A stretch of 9,349 nucleotides of DNA from Magnetococcales bacterium (GTDB lineage Bacteria; Pseudomonadota; Magnetococcia; Magnetococcales; UBA8363). A program made the position numbers and the translations under genes. The DNA lies in the NCBI GenBank assembly GCA_015232865.1, contig JADFYU010000072.1, positions 1-9,349 on the forward strand, in the 5' to 3' direction. Shown in pieces: positions 1-5,997 of the stretch (position 1 is its first letter; each line of letters opens with the position of its first letter). The notes beneath the pieces were generated by a model. It made no database searches. It saw only the letters and a program-made list of their open reading frames with translations, and had not been told where the DNA came from.

Positions 1-777
1 AATCCGGGCCAAGCCTGTTTTTTTTTTTTTTTTCGTCTCATCCGGCAAGATCATGCGGTAGGAACGTTTCCAGGTTGGTGTTTCGACCACATAGCCCAGA
101 CGAACCCGTTTTACGCCCTTGCCGGGAAACTGCAAAACCATTTTTTTACTGTTTTTGCTGCGTATATCATCCAACGCCTTCAAGGCCAAAACCAGATCGT
201 GACGATCGCCCGCATCATCCAGAGCCAACTGTTCCAGATCTCTAAACGCAACCGATCGAAATCCTTCCTGGGTGAATAGATTGACAAACCAGTCCATCAC
301 CGCCTCATCCGACTCCTTGAGAGCAACTGGCCTCTGTTCCACCCCCAACAGACGACCGGAGAGTTTGTTACCCTGATAGGTTGCGGTGATCTGGCTACCT
401 CGAAGCTGACTGAAAATATCGGCCAGGGATGGGTTTTGGCTCAAATCAATTTCAAAACTGGAGAGAATTCTGTTTTTGGAATTTTCGGACGGGTAGAGAA
501 CAGATCCGGGAACCCCCCCGTCCAGATCCTCCATCACCAGTGATTTAAGCACGTCACTGATCTGTTTGGTCTCCAGGGGCAGGTGTAGTTCAGAACCGCC
601 CTGAACCGAGCCGGCATGTTGGAAATATCCGACACCGCTGGAATAGAGGGCGACACTGCGTACCGGCAAAGTGGCATCTACCGGCTTGGTCGTTTCAGCA
701 AAAAGAGCGGTCGGCAATAAAATGGTCCACGCCAGAACCAAAACCTTCGACGGCGTAAAAAAACCTGGAACCCCCAT
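1..777 (-). CDS. DUF4139-type exported protein, 3' end missing
   Basis: The ATG at 777-775 is preceded by AGAGGAG (784-790) with a 6-nt spacer. The 259 visible codons run off the left edge without a stop. Residues 1-27 look like a signal peptide: a hydrophobic stretch at about 11-25, then AFA|ET, so export to the periplasm or outer membrane is inferred. The mature start (PVRSVALYSSGVGYF, residues 38-52) and the segment VRLGYVVETPTWKRSYRMIL (225-244) match, from memory, the pattern of DUF4139 (MuiA-like) proteins of Gram-negative bacteria. Their biochemical function is not established. After residue 248 come five lysines from an A16 run and then TGLARI. The family usually continues here with a QGWAIVEN-like strand. 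Losing one A would give QAW instead, so the frame beyond position 33 is doubtful. The gene lies 158 bp downstream of the RluA-family gene and may be cotranscribed with it. Confidence 0.75.
   Translation of the reverse strand, partial: MGVPGFFTPSKVLVLAWTILLPTALFAETTKPVDATLPVRSVALYSSGVGYFQHAGSVQGGSELHLPLETKQISDVLKSLVMEDLDGGVPGSVLYPSENSKNRILSSFEIDLSQNPSLADIFSQLRGSQITATYQGNKLSGRLLGVEQRPVALKESDEAVMDWFVNLFTQEGFRSVAFRDLEQLALDDAGDRHDLVLALKALDDIRSKNSKKMVLQFPGKGVKRVRLGYVVETPTWKRSYRMILPDETKKKKKTGLARI
18..33. repeat. T16 homopolymer (A16 in the coding strand)
   Basis: Sixteen consecutive T lie 17 bases from the window edge, inside the DUF4139-type reading frame, where they encode five lysines in the frame of the upstream start. 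Such a tract is slippage-prone in replication, transcription and sequencing. Downstream reading frames differ sharply in sense depending on tract length. Confidence 0.9.
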
Positions 778-864
778 TTTTTTCTCCTCTTATCCCAGAA
801 ACGGCGGTTGGCGGTGCGTGCATGATGCAATCCATTGATTTATCTGGTGAAACGTGACAGGACT

Positions 865-893
865 TTCTTGCGATTCGCCAGGTGAATCAAGAA
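865..893 (-). other. imperfect hairpin 3' of the RluA-family gene
   Basis: TTCTTG (865-870) plus ATTC (873-876) pair with GAAT (884-887) plus CAAGAA (888-893). This is a 10-bp stem with a 2-nt bulge and a 7-nt loop, about 43 nt past the stop codon of the pseudouridine synthase gene. On the minus strand it is not followed by a T tract, so it is not a standard intrinsic terminator. It could be an mRNA 3'-end stabiliser, an attenuator, or chance. Confidence 0.35.
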
Positions 894-935
894 CCTGTGC
901 CATGTGCATACGTTCAACTGCCGAATTTAGGTTTA

Positions 936-1631
936 TCATTCCGGGCTCCAATAGCCGCATTTTTTGAGCTGGGCCAGCATGTGATCCGGTGGTTCGGCTT
1001 CGACAACAATGGGAGCTTTTTTTGCCGTGAGGGGGATTTCTATGCGGCGCGCATGGAGTTGCAACGGCACAGTCTGAAGAGTGCCCGAATGGTCCCCATA
1101 AAGAGAGTCGCCCAAAATGGCAAAGCCTTGGTCGGCACAGTGGACCCGAAGCTGATGAGTTCGGCCCGTTAGCGGTTTTAGCTCCAACCAGCCGGTTCCA
1201 TCATCACTTCGACCTAAAACCCGATACTCGGTTTGAGCCGGCTTTCCTTGCGCATCGACCATCATCTGCCATCGATGCCCCCCTTGCGCCCTCTTTAACA
1301 GGGGCAGATCCATCAGCCCACTGGGTGTCTGGGGTGTCGGGTGGACAATGGCCCAATAGTTTTTTATGACTAGGCCGTCGGCAAACAGTTTTGCCAGTTT
1401 TCGCAGGGCTTTCGGGTGTCTACCCAAAACCAAACAACCGCTGGTCGGTCGATCGAGGCGATGAGCCAGAGCGGGTGGTCTTGGCAGGCCAAAACGCAAT
1501 ACGTCGAAGTAATCCTCCAACGATTCTCCCCCTCCAGGTGGCTTATGGACGGCTATCCCGGCCGGTTTATCCACAACCAACATCAGGCCATCCCGGTAGA
1601 GGGTGCGCTCAAGCAACTCAGCTTCAGTCAT
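936..1631 (-). CDS. RluA-family pseudouridine synthase
   Basis: This 231-residue protein would isomerise uridine to pseudouridine in rRNA or tRNA in the cytoplasm. The catalytic motif is HRLDRPTSGCLVL at residues 57-69, with the nucleophilic aspartate at D60. Further family segments are LVVDKPAGIAVHK (18-30), LKPLTGRTHQLRVHC (151-165) and ILGDSLYG (172-179). There is no N-terminal S4 RNA-binding domain, and the length is close to RluA or TruC (about 220-260) rather than RluC/RluD. The N-terminus enters the catalytic fold almost directly. Which RNA position is modified cannot be told from sequence alone: RluA-like dual 23S/tRNA activity or TruC-like tRNA U65 activity are both possible. The ATG at 1631 has only a weak Shine-Dalgarno (GGGATGG). 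It lies 26 bp after the stop of the 79-residue gene, so coupled expression is likely. Confidence 0.9.
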   Translation of the reverse strand: MTEAELLERTLYRDGLMLVVDKPAGIAVHKPPGGGESLEDYFDVLRFGLPRPPALAHRLDRPTSGCLVLGRHPKALRKLAKLFADGLVIKNYWAIVHPTPQTPSGLMDLPLLKRAQGGHRWQMMVDAQGKPAQTEYRVLGRSDDGTGWLELKPLTGRTHQLRVHCADQGFAILGDSLYGDHSGTLQTVPLQLHARRIEIPLTAKKAPIVVEAEPPDHMLAQLKKCGYWSPE

Positions 1632-1657
1632 TCATCCATCCCGCTATTTTGGCCAAT

Positions 1658-1897
1658 TTAACAAGCCATTCGCTGTTGATAGGCTTCCGTGCTCTCATCT
1701 TGCAGATCGTTAATCTCATCCATCTCACGTTTCTCACGGACGATTTGCGTCTTACGAGCGGCAATGACCAAAGATTCCATGCACTGCATCAGCTCCTCAT
1801 CCACTTTGGTCCGACCCTCTTGAACTTCAAGAACCAACTCTCCAGCCATCTGTTCTAAAATGGATTCCATCGCAACAAATTTAGCAATACTGGCCAT
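1658..1897 (-). CDS. small helical protein of unknown function, 79 aa
   Basis: I do not recognise this protein. It is 79 residues long and is predicted by eye to be almost entirely helical: no proline, one glycine, many Glu, Gln, Lys, Met and Ala, and a heptad-like spacing of hydrophobics from about residue 5 to 60. Two cysteines are present (39 and the last residue). No signal peptide or membrane segment is visible. It is probably a real gene: AAGGAG at 1906-1911 stands 8 nt before the ATG at 1897, and the stop lies 26 bp before the RluA-family gene. It seems to be the first gene of that transcription unit, after the 379-bp gap. A coiled-coil or partner-binding role is possible but unsupported. 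Confidence 0.65.
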   Translation of the reverse strand: MASIAKFVAMESILEQMAGELVLEVQEGRTKVDEELMQCMESLVIAARKTQIVREKREMDEINDLQDESTEAYQQRMAC

Positions 1898-1905
1898 CGG
1901 ACATG

Positions 1906-1911
1906 CTCCTT
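1906..1911 (-). promoter_or_regulatory. strong Shine-Dalgarno of the 79-aa gene
   Basis: AAGGAG on the minus strand, 8 nt upstream of the ATG at 1897-1895. It is the best evidence that this short frame is translated and fixes its start. The other ATG nearby (1904-1902) is out of frame. Confidence 0.6.
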
Positions 1912-2096
1912 CTGGGGAAAATATTTTTGGGACCTCTTTACCGGTGTCCCTTGATCACGTTTGTTCATCCCCAATACTTCAAAATACATGCCACAACGTT
2001 TTTATTAATTTTACAACAACCAGACAACCTCCGAACAATAAAAATATATTTTATAATACCATATACTTACAAAACAAAACCCCCTCACCAGATCTT

Positions 2097-2126
2097 ATTA
2101 TCAACCCGTTATATTCTGTCGTTCAA
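2097..2126 (-). promoter_or_regulatory. candidate sigma70-type promoter for the 79-aa/RluA unit
   Basis: On the minus strand TTGAAC (2126-2121) is followed after 18 nt by GATAAT (2102-2097), 4/6 and 5/6 matches to the -35 and -10 consensus. It would give a leader of roughly 190 nt before the 79-aa start. The region is so AT-rich that chance matches are expected. A second -10-like TATTAT lies closer to the gene, around 2054-2059. Confidence 0.3.
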
Positions 2127-2200
2127 CACAAAAAACAGAGTTCGGCGACCGGTAAAAAACGACCAACGGGAAAAATGTGCTCTTAATAAATTGCCGGGGG

Positions 2201-2267
2201 GAAAAAAGGTACTGCTCGCCCGAAAAAGGCGGGGAAACCATGGCCCCTCCCGGTTTCCGGGGGAGGC
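2201..2267 (-). terminator. possible terminator of the SPOR-gene transcript
   Basis: On the minus strand, 10 nt past the TAA of the SPOR gene, arms 2267-2257 and 2253-2243 form an 11-position GC-rich stem with a three-base loop, one C/A mismatch and one G/U pair. T5 follows about 17 nt later (2222-2226) inside a second weak stem-loop, then T6 at 2202-2207. The T tracts are displaced from the main stem, so this is not a textbook intrinsic terminator, though position and composition fit a transcript end. Confidence 0.4.
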
Positions 2268-2276
2268 ACTCCGGGG

Positions 2277-3044
2277 TTAGGGCGTTGGCTTCCACTTTTC
2301 AATTTTAGCCACGGTCAGACTAATCTTCTCCATCCGTTCCAAAACCTCATCCGCCTTGGCCTTACTGTTGTACGGCCCCATAAAGACCTGGAAGGTTCCG
2401 GCATCGGAGGCGACCTTGATCAATTTTAACGGCGAAATCTCCAGAGATTTTACCTTTTCCATAACCGCCATGGCTGAAAACAGGTTTTGCGATTTGGTCA
2501 GAGAGATCACGTGGCCCTGCTCGGTATGATCCACCCAGACATCCATACCGCTGGCTCGCAACAAAACCTCGGCCCGTCTGGCCTGTTCCAGATTGATAAA
2601 GGGACCGGCCTGCACTTCGTTCATCTGTCCCGGTTTTTGAATCCGATTGACTTTCGGATCATAGCCCTTGGCCTTCATAACGGCGACCAACGCATCAACG
2701 CCGGCTTGATTGTTGAACTCACCAAGCTGAACGACATATTTGCTTCGATTGATGGCTGACGGTGCAGCAACCGGATCAGGAGTAGAGCTTTTTTTGGCAA
2801 TTTCCAGCTTGGCCGGACGATTGGCCTCTTTCGGGCGAATTCTGACCCCGGTCGCATCAATGATTTTGGCCATTGAAATATCGGGAAGCGGAAAATATTT
2901 TTTAGGCATGAGCGGGCCTTCCCACAACCCGTCGACATCTTTGGAGGAGAGGCCATTGATCAATACGGCAACGTTCAAGGTGGCCAAAATCACCACCAGC
3001 AACAACGGCACGATTCCAAAAATAGCGGGAAGACGTATAGCCAC
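2277..3044 (-). CDS. membrane-anchored protein with two SPOR domains
   Basis: The protein has one N-terminal hydrophobic segment (about residues 7-30) preceded by Arg, suggesting a single-pass inner-membrane anchor with a periplasmic body. A linker rich in Lys, Pro and Ala (about 70-100) follows. Then come two SPOR-like repeats: about 102-171 (YVVQLGEFNN... VQAGPF ...VWV) and about 178-250 (HVISLTKSQN... FQVFMGPYNSKAKADEVLERM). The first matches the family pattern best; the second is more divergent. SPOR domains bind glycan strands stripped of stem peptides, as at division septa, so a cell-envelope or division role is inferred. The GTG at 3044 is preferred: AAGGAGG (3052-3058) lies 7 nt before it, against only 4 nt before the alternative TTG at 3047. 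The protein is then 255 residues. It lies 170 bp downstream of coaX and has its own strong ribosome site. Confidence 0.8.
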   Translation of the reverse strand: MAIRLPAIFGIVPLLLVVILATLNVAVLINGLSSKDVDGLWEGPLMPKKYFPLPDISMAKIIDATGVRIRPKEANRPAKLEIAKKSSTPDPVAAPSAINRSKYVVQLGEFNNQAGVDALVAVMKAKGYDPKVNRIQKPGQMNEVQAGPFINLEQARRAEVLLRASGMDVWVDHTEQGHVISLTKSQNLFSAMAVMEKVKSLEISPLKLIKVASDAGTFQVFMGPYNSKAKADEVLERMEKISLTVAKIEKWKPTP

Positions 3045-3051
3045 CAAACCC

Positions 3052-3058
3052 CCTCCTT
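3052..3058 (-). promoter_or_regulatory. Shine-Dalgarno deciding the SPOR gene start
   Basis: A perfect AAGGAGG lies 7 nt before GTG 3044-3042 and 4 nt before TTG 3047-3045. No ATG is available near it. Spacing and codon preference favour GTG, but the two differ by only one residue. Confidence 0.6.
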
Positions 3059-3217
3059 GACAATAAAACGTTAAACCTCAATCAGGCCGTTGTCAGCCCA
3101 ATTTTGCGACAACTGTATGATACAAGAAACCACCCCGTTGCCGCCTCAGCGTTTGACCAACCGCTTGATCCAAATTGCAGGGCCAAACAACCCTCCATCA
3201 AACCGACCAAATCCTCA

Positions 3218-3985
3218 TCAGGTGTTGCGTTTATAGAGCAAACGCAGGCCTTTTAACGTCAGAAACTCATCAATCACATCAATTTTTTTACTTTCGGTAG
3301 CCATCAACCGTGCCAATCCGCCGGTGGCGACAACCTTCACTGAAGAAAATCCGGACTCATCCTTGATTCGACCGATCAAGCCATCGACCAAGCCGACATA
3401 GCCCCAAAACAGACCAGATTGCATGGAGGTAACGGTATCACGTCCCACCACAACTTTGGGTTTTATCAACTCAATTCGGGGCAATTTAGCGGTTTTTTCT
3501 GACAAGGCCGTCATGGAAAGCCCCAAGCCCGGAGCGATGGCACCGCCCAGGTACTCCCCTTTTTGACCAACCAAATCAAAGGTGGTCGCCGTTCCAAAAT
3601 CGACCACGATAACCGGGTTTTTGATGCGATCAAAAGCGGCAACGGCATTGACAATGCGGTCGGCTCCGACATCTTTCGGATTTTCATAGCGAATGGACAC
3701 ATTGGTTTTCAAGCCCGGACCGACGATCAGTGGTGGAATATCCAGGTATCGCTTTAATGCTCTAACAATAGCCGACTGAATCGGCGGAACCACACTGGCG
3801 ACGATCACACCGGTAATTTGATCAAGATTGATATCGGCCAAATGGAACAGATTGGCGATCAATATGCCATATTCATCCCCGGTCTGATCCACACGTGTGG
3901 AGAGCCGCCAATGGCGGATCAGGGTCTTTCCATCAAAAACACCCAAAACCAGATTGGTATTACCAATATCAACAACCAGAAGCAT
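3218..3985 (-). CDS. coaX: type III pantothenate kinase
   Basis: CoaX phosphorylates pantothenate with ATP, the first step of coenzyme A synthesis, in the cytoplasm. The 255-residue protein has the expected length (about 250-260) and the ASKHA-type motifs in order: DIGNTN (residues 6-11, phosphate loop), GADR (107-110, substrate and dimer region), VDFGTATTFD (128-137), GGAIAPG (147-153) and ATGG (220-223). The frame is open 24 codons further upstream, but that extension would overlap the end of birA and matches nothing in the family. The ATG at 3985 is preceded by AAGGGGG (3990-3996), so it was chosen. Type III kinases are typically insensitive to CoA feedback, which is family knowledge. The gene follows birA by 22 bp, a pairing common in bacteria, and probably ends the valS-nadC-birA-coaX block. 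Confidence 0.96.
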   Translation of the reverse strand: MLLVVDIGNTNLVLGVFDGKTLIRHWRLSTRVDQTGDEYGILIANLFHLADINLDQITGVIVASVVPPIQSAIVRALKRYLDIPPLIVGPGLKTNVSIRYENPKDVGADRIVNAVAAFDRIKNPVIVVDFGTATTFDLVGQKGEYLGGAIAPGLGLSMTALSEKTAKLPRIELIKPKVVVGRDTVTSMQSGLFWGYVGLVDGLIGRIKDESGFSSVKVVATGGLARLMATESKKIDVIDEFLTLKGLRLLYKRNT

Positions 3986-4007
3986 CGCGCCCCCTTTATA
4001 TAACCAT

Positions 4008-5192
4008 TCAAGAATCCAGCAGAAAAACATCTCCTGCCAACACACGGGTCTCTTCACCCGTATCTTCCCGTTTTACGGTCAAAAACCCTTCGGAGTCCAG
4101 ATCAACCGCCCAAGCGGTGAACGATTCCTGGAACAGGTTGATCCGTACCTTACGACCGGAGATTGCCGAACGTTCAAGCCAGATGGAACGAATCGGAGCA
4201 AACCCACCAGTCAGGTATCGATGGTACCAACCATCGAACCTATTTAGAAAGTCGGCAAGAAAACGTGATCGCTTGACCGTTTTTTTCAATGTGAATTCAG
4301 GAGTGGCTCCAATGCCATAAGCGCAACCATCTGATTTGTCAGATGTAATCGTCGCAATGCCAGAGGTCGAATGGGGGCTGAAACTTTTTTTTGTGCAGCC
4401 TGGCGAATCGGAAGATTGTCTCTGGCTTGCCCCTACCACGGTTGAATCCTGACTTAGATAATCGGACAGGGTCGTGGCAATTTGCGCCAATTCAGGTGAG
4501 AGGTCCGATACCGATGCGTTGAGATTGACCCCGACCCCGACCACCACAAATTGGATACGGTCGGCCTCAACCGCCATCTCCGTTAGAATACCGGCCAGCT
4601 TTCTTCCGCCCAAAAGCAGATCGTTGGGCCATTTGATCTGTACCGCCTCCCCCCCGACCGCCTGCACCACTTCGGCCAGGGCCAACCCGGTCAACAGGGT
4701 CAACTGGGCGGCATGGCGGGGATAGATATCTGGCCGTAAAATCAGAGAAAAATAAAGGTTAAGCCCGGATGGAGAGTCCCAACTCCGGCCCAAACGCCCC
4801 TTCCCCTGACTTTGGTGGTCCGCCACCACCACCGTCCCGTCCAAGGCTCCGGCTCGGGCCAGAATGCCGGCTTGAATGTTGGTCGAGTCAAGGGTCTCGA
4901 AAAAATGGATTTTCTCTTGGGCAAACAGTCCATGCTGACGGGTTGAATGGTCAAGAAGCGGCCCGACGGCTTCGGGCGTGGGAGTATCCGGTTCCAACGT
5001 CAGGACATAGCCGCGCCGAGGCACCGAGTCGATCCGATAGCCAACCTTGCGCAACCCCTCGATCCGTTTCCAAACCGCCGCTCGGGAGACGGACAACGCC
5101 AGACCAATCGCCTTGCCGGATACCGGCTGTCCATCGCCCAGACGCAGGGCACCTAGCAGTTGATGATCAAGTGGTGATAAGGAGGGAGACAT
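4008..5192 (-). CDS. birA: bifunctional biotin ligase/repressor with an in-frame insertion
   Basis: BirA makes biotinyl-AMP and transfers biotin to the carboxylase carrier protein. Forms with an N-terminal DNA-binding domain also repress biotin genes. Residues 8-67 form the winged helix (SVSRAAVWKRIEGL at 34-47). The catalytic domain has GKGRLGRSW (130-138, biotinyl-AMP loop), KWPND (187-191), RKLAGIL (197-203) and VGVGVNLN (218-225). The last 55 residues form the C-terminal SH3-like domain. The length is 394 residues against about 320 for the family. The excess is an approximately 60-residue Ser/Thr-rich stretch (residues 248-307) inside the catalytic domain, between LSDYLS and the helix RFLADFLNRFDGWY. 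All catalytic motifs remain, so activity is plausible. ATG 5192 (GGAAG 5 nt upstream) is preferred over GTG 5222, which lacks a ribosome site. The start overlaps the end of nadC by 26 bp. Confidence 0.94.
   Translation of the reverse strand: MSPSLSPLDHQLLGALRLGDGQPVSGKAIGLALSVSRAAVWKRIEGLRKVGYRIDSVPRRGYVLTLEPDTPTPEAVGPLLDHSTRQHGLFAQEKIHFFETLDSTNIQAGILARAGALDGTVVVADHQSQGKGRLGRSWDSPSGLNLYFSLILRPDIYPRHAAQLTLLTGLALAEVVQAVGGEAVQIKWPNDLLLGGRKLAGILTEMAVEADRIQFVVVGVGVNLNASVSDLSPELAQIATTLSDYLSQDSTVVGASQRQSSDSPGCTKKSFSPHSTSGIATITSDKSDGCAYGIGATPEFTLKKTVKRSRFLADFLNRFDGWYHRYLTGGFAPIRSIWLERSAISGRKVRINLFQESFTAWAVDLDSEGFLTVKREDTGEETRVLAGDVFLLDS
4272..4451 (-). repeat. palindromic insertion within birA
   Basis: This approximately 180-bp segment has no counterpart in ordinary BirA proteins; its edges are estimated from where family-like sequence stops and resumes. 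It contains GCAATGCCAGAG (4354-4365) and CTCTGGCTTGC (4420-4430), an inverted pair differing by one base bulge. Inside this are GGGCTG/CAGCC arms (near 4375-4380 and 4396-4400) around a T8 tract (4385-4392). Next to it lies a perfect hairpin, CATCTGA-TTTG-TCAGATG (4328-4345). The segment keeps the birA frame open. A second minus-strand frame is also open across almost the whole insertion (4432-4289, 48 codons, between TAG and TGA). The structure recalls short palindromic elements that insert in frame in genes, such as Rickettsia RPEs, but no family is assigned. Confidence 0.5.
4328..4345. repeat. perfect 7-bp inverted repeat in the birA insertion
   Basis: CATCTGA (4328-4334) and TCAGATG (4339-4345) are exact reverse complements around a TTTG loop, inside the part of birA that has no family counterpart. 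Confidence 0.8.
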
Positions 5193-5997
5193 CCCGACTT
5201 CCGGCACTGTGGGTGATGGCACCGACCGAAATCAGATCAACCCCGGTATCAGCGATTCCACGTACCGTATCCAGGTTGACATTGCCACTGGCCTCCAACA
5301 GAGCCTTGCCACCGGCAATAGCTACAGCCTTCTCCAAGGTTGCAAGATCCATGTTATCCAACAAAATAGCCTGGGCGCCGGCATCCAACGCCTCTCGAAC
5401 CTGCTCCAGATTTTCCACCTCCACCTCAATGCGGTGCAGATGACTGGCCGATGACTCCATCAGCTTGATCGCCTCTGAAATTCCACCCGCCAGGGCAATA
5501 TGATTCTCCTTGATCAAAACGCCGTCATCCAACCCCATTCGGTGGTTGTAACCACCGCCAACCCGAACCGCATATTTTTGCAACTGCCGCAAGCCAGGGG
5601 TGGTCTTGCGGGTATCGACGATTCTGGCTCGTGTCCCTTCAATTTTTTCCACATATTGCCGGGTCAAAGAGGAGACGGCGGATAGATTTTGCAAAAAATT
5701 CAAGGCGACCCGCTCACCAGTCAAAATCCCACGTGCCGGACCGTTGATGGTACAGATCCGATTGCCAGCCCGAACCCCTTCGCCGTCGGGTTTGTCCGGC
5801 AAAATCCGAATCCGGGAATCCACCAATCGAAACACCTCCACCATCACCGGAAGTCCACAGACGATAAAATCCTCCTTGGCCACCACCTCCGCCTCCGCTT
5901 TCTGGCTGGCGGAAACCAGGGTGTTGGTGGTGATATCCCCGCGTCCCAGATCCTGAGCGAGAGCGTTTTTACAAATATCTGCCCATAATGGAATCAT
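5167..5997 (-). CDS. nadC: nicotinate-nucleotide pyrophosphorylase (carboxylating), QPRTase
   Basis: NadC converts quinolinate and PRPP to nicotinate mononucleotide, CO2 and pyrophosphate, the last step specific to de novo NAD synthesis. The 276-residue length is typical. Visible family segments in order are [12 protein letters not shown] (95-106), [11 protein letters not shown] (127-137), [16 protein letters not shown] (141-156), IKENH (162-166), EVEVENLEQ (191-199), LLDNM (212-216), EASGN (235-239) and SVGAITHS (257-264). These hold the Arg, Lys, His, Glu and Asp residues that line the substrate pocket in known structures. The ATG (5997-5995) overlaps the valS stop as ATGA, and GGAG lies about 7 nt upstream inside valS, so translation is probably coupled. 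The end overlaps the start of birA. No odd features are seen. Confidence 0.97.
   Translation of the reverse strand: MIPLWADICKNALAQDLGRGDITTNTLVSASQKAEAEVVAKEDFIVCGLPVMVEVFRLVDSRIRILPDKPDGEGVRAGNRICTINGPARGILTGERVALNFLQNLSAVSSLTRQYVEKIEGTRARIVDTRKTTPGLRQLQKYAVRVGGGYNHRMGLDDGVLIKENHIALAGGISEAIKLMESSASHLHRIEVEVENLEQVREALDAGAQAILLDNMDLATLEKAVAIAGGKALLEASGNVNLDTVRGIADTGVDLISVGAITHSAGSRDVSLLITT

Larger units (their letters stand above)
1898..2276 (-). other. 379-bp intergenic region, AT-rich then GC-rich
   Basis: This is the longest gene-free stretch. Positions 1980-2135 are strikingly AT-rich compared with the flanking genes, with runs such as AAAATATATTTTATAATA (2041-2058). Positions 2190-2276 are G/C-rich and hold stem-loops just past the stop codon of the SPOR gene. 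The likely content is the 3' end and terminator of the SPOR transcript followed by the promoter and leader of the 79-aa gene. Frames spanning it have no convincing ribosome site or protein-like composition. A small RNA cannot be excluded. Confidence 0.5.

Noticed and set aside
882..1172. 96-codon plus-strand frame opposite the RluA-family gene
   Set aside because: Antisense to a gene with a complete catalytic motif; no ribosome site of note and no family resemblance.
3089..3113. GTTGTC/GACAAC inverted repeat upstream of the SPOR gene
   Set aside because: Only 6 bp with a 13-nt loop and no T tract; expected by chance in a region of this size.
3082..3198. 38-codon minus-strand frame between coaX and the SPOR gene
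   Set aside because: The nearest GAGG is about 14 nt from its ATG, composition is not distinctive, and nothing in the peptide is recognisable. Too weak to call a gene.
3986..4057. 24-codon N-terminal extension of coaX
   Set aside because: It overlaps the end of birA and precedes the DIGNTN loop by far more residues than the family shows. The ATG at 3985 has a ribosome site.
5193..5222. 10-codon GTG-initiated extension of birA
   Set aside because: It has no Shine-Dalgarno and lies wholly within nadC. The ATG at 5192 has GGAAG at 5 nt.
4769..5443. 224-codon plus-strand open frame across birA and nadC
   Set aside because: It overlaps two well-supported genes in antisense and has a Pro/Arg/Ser-rich shadow composition.
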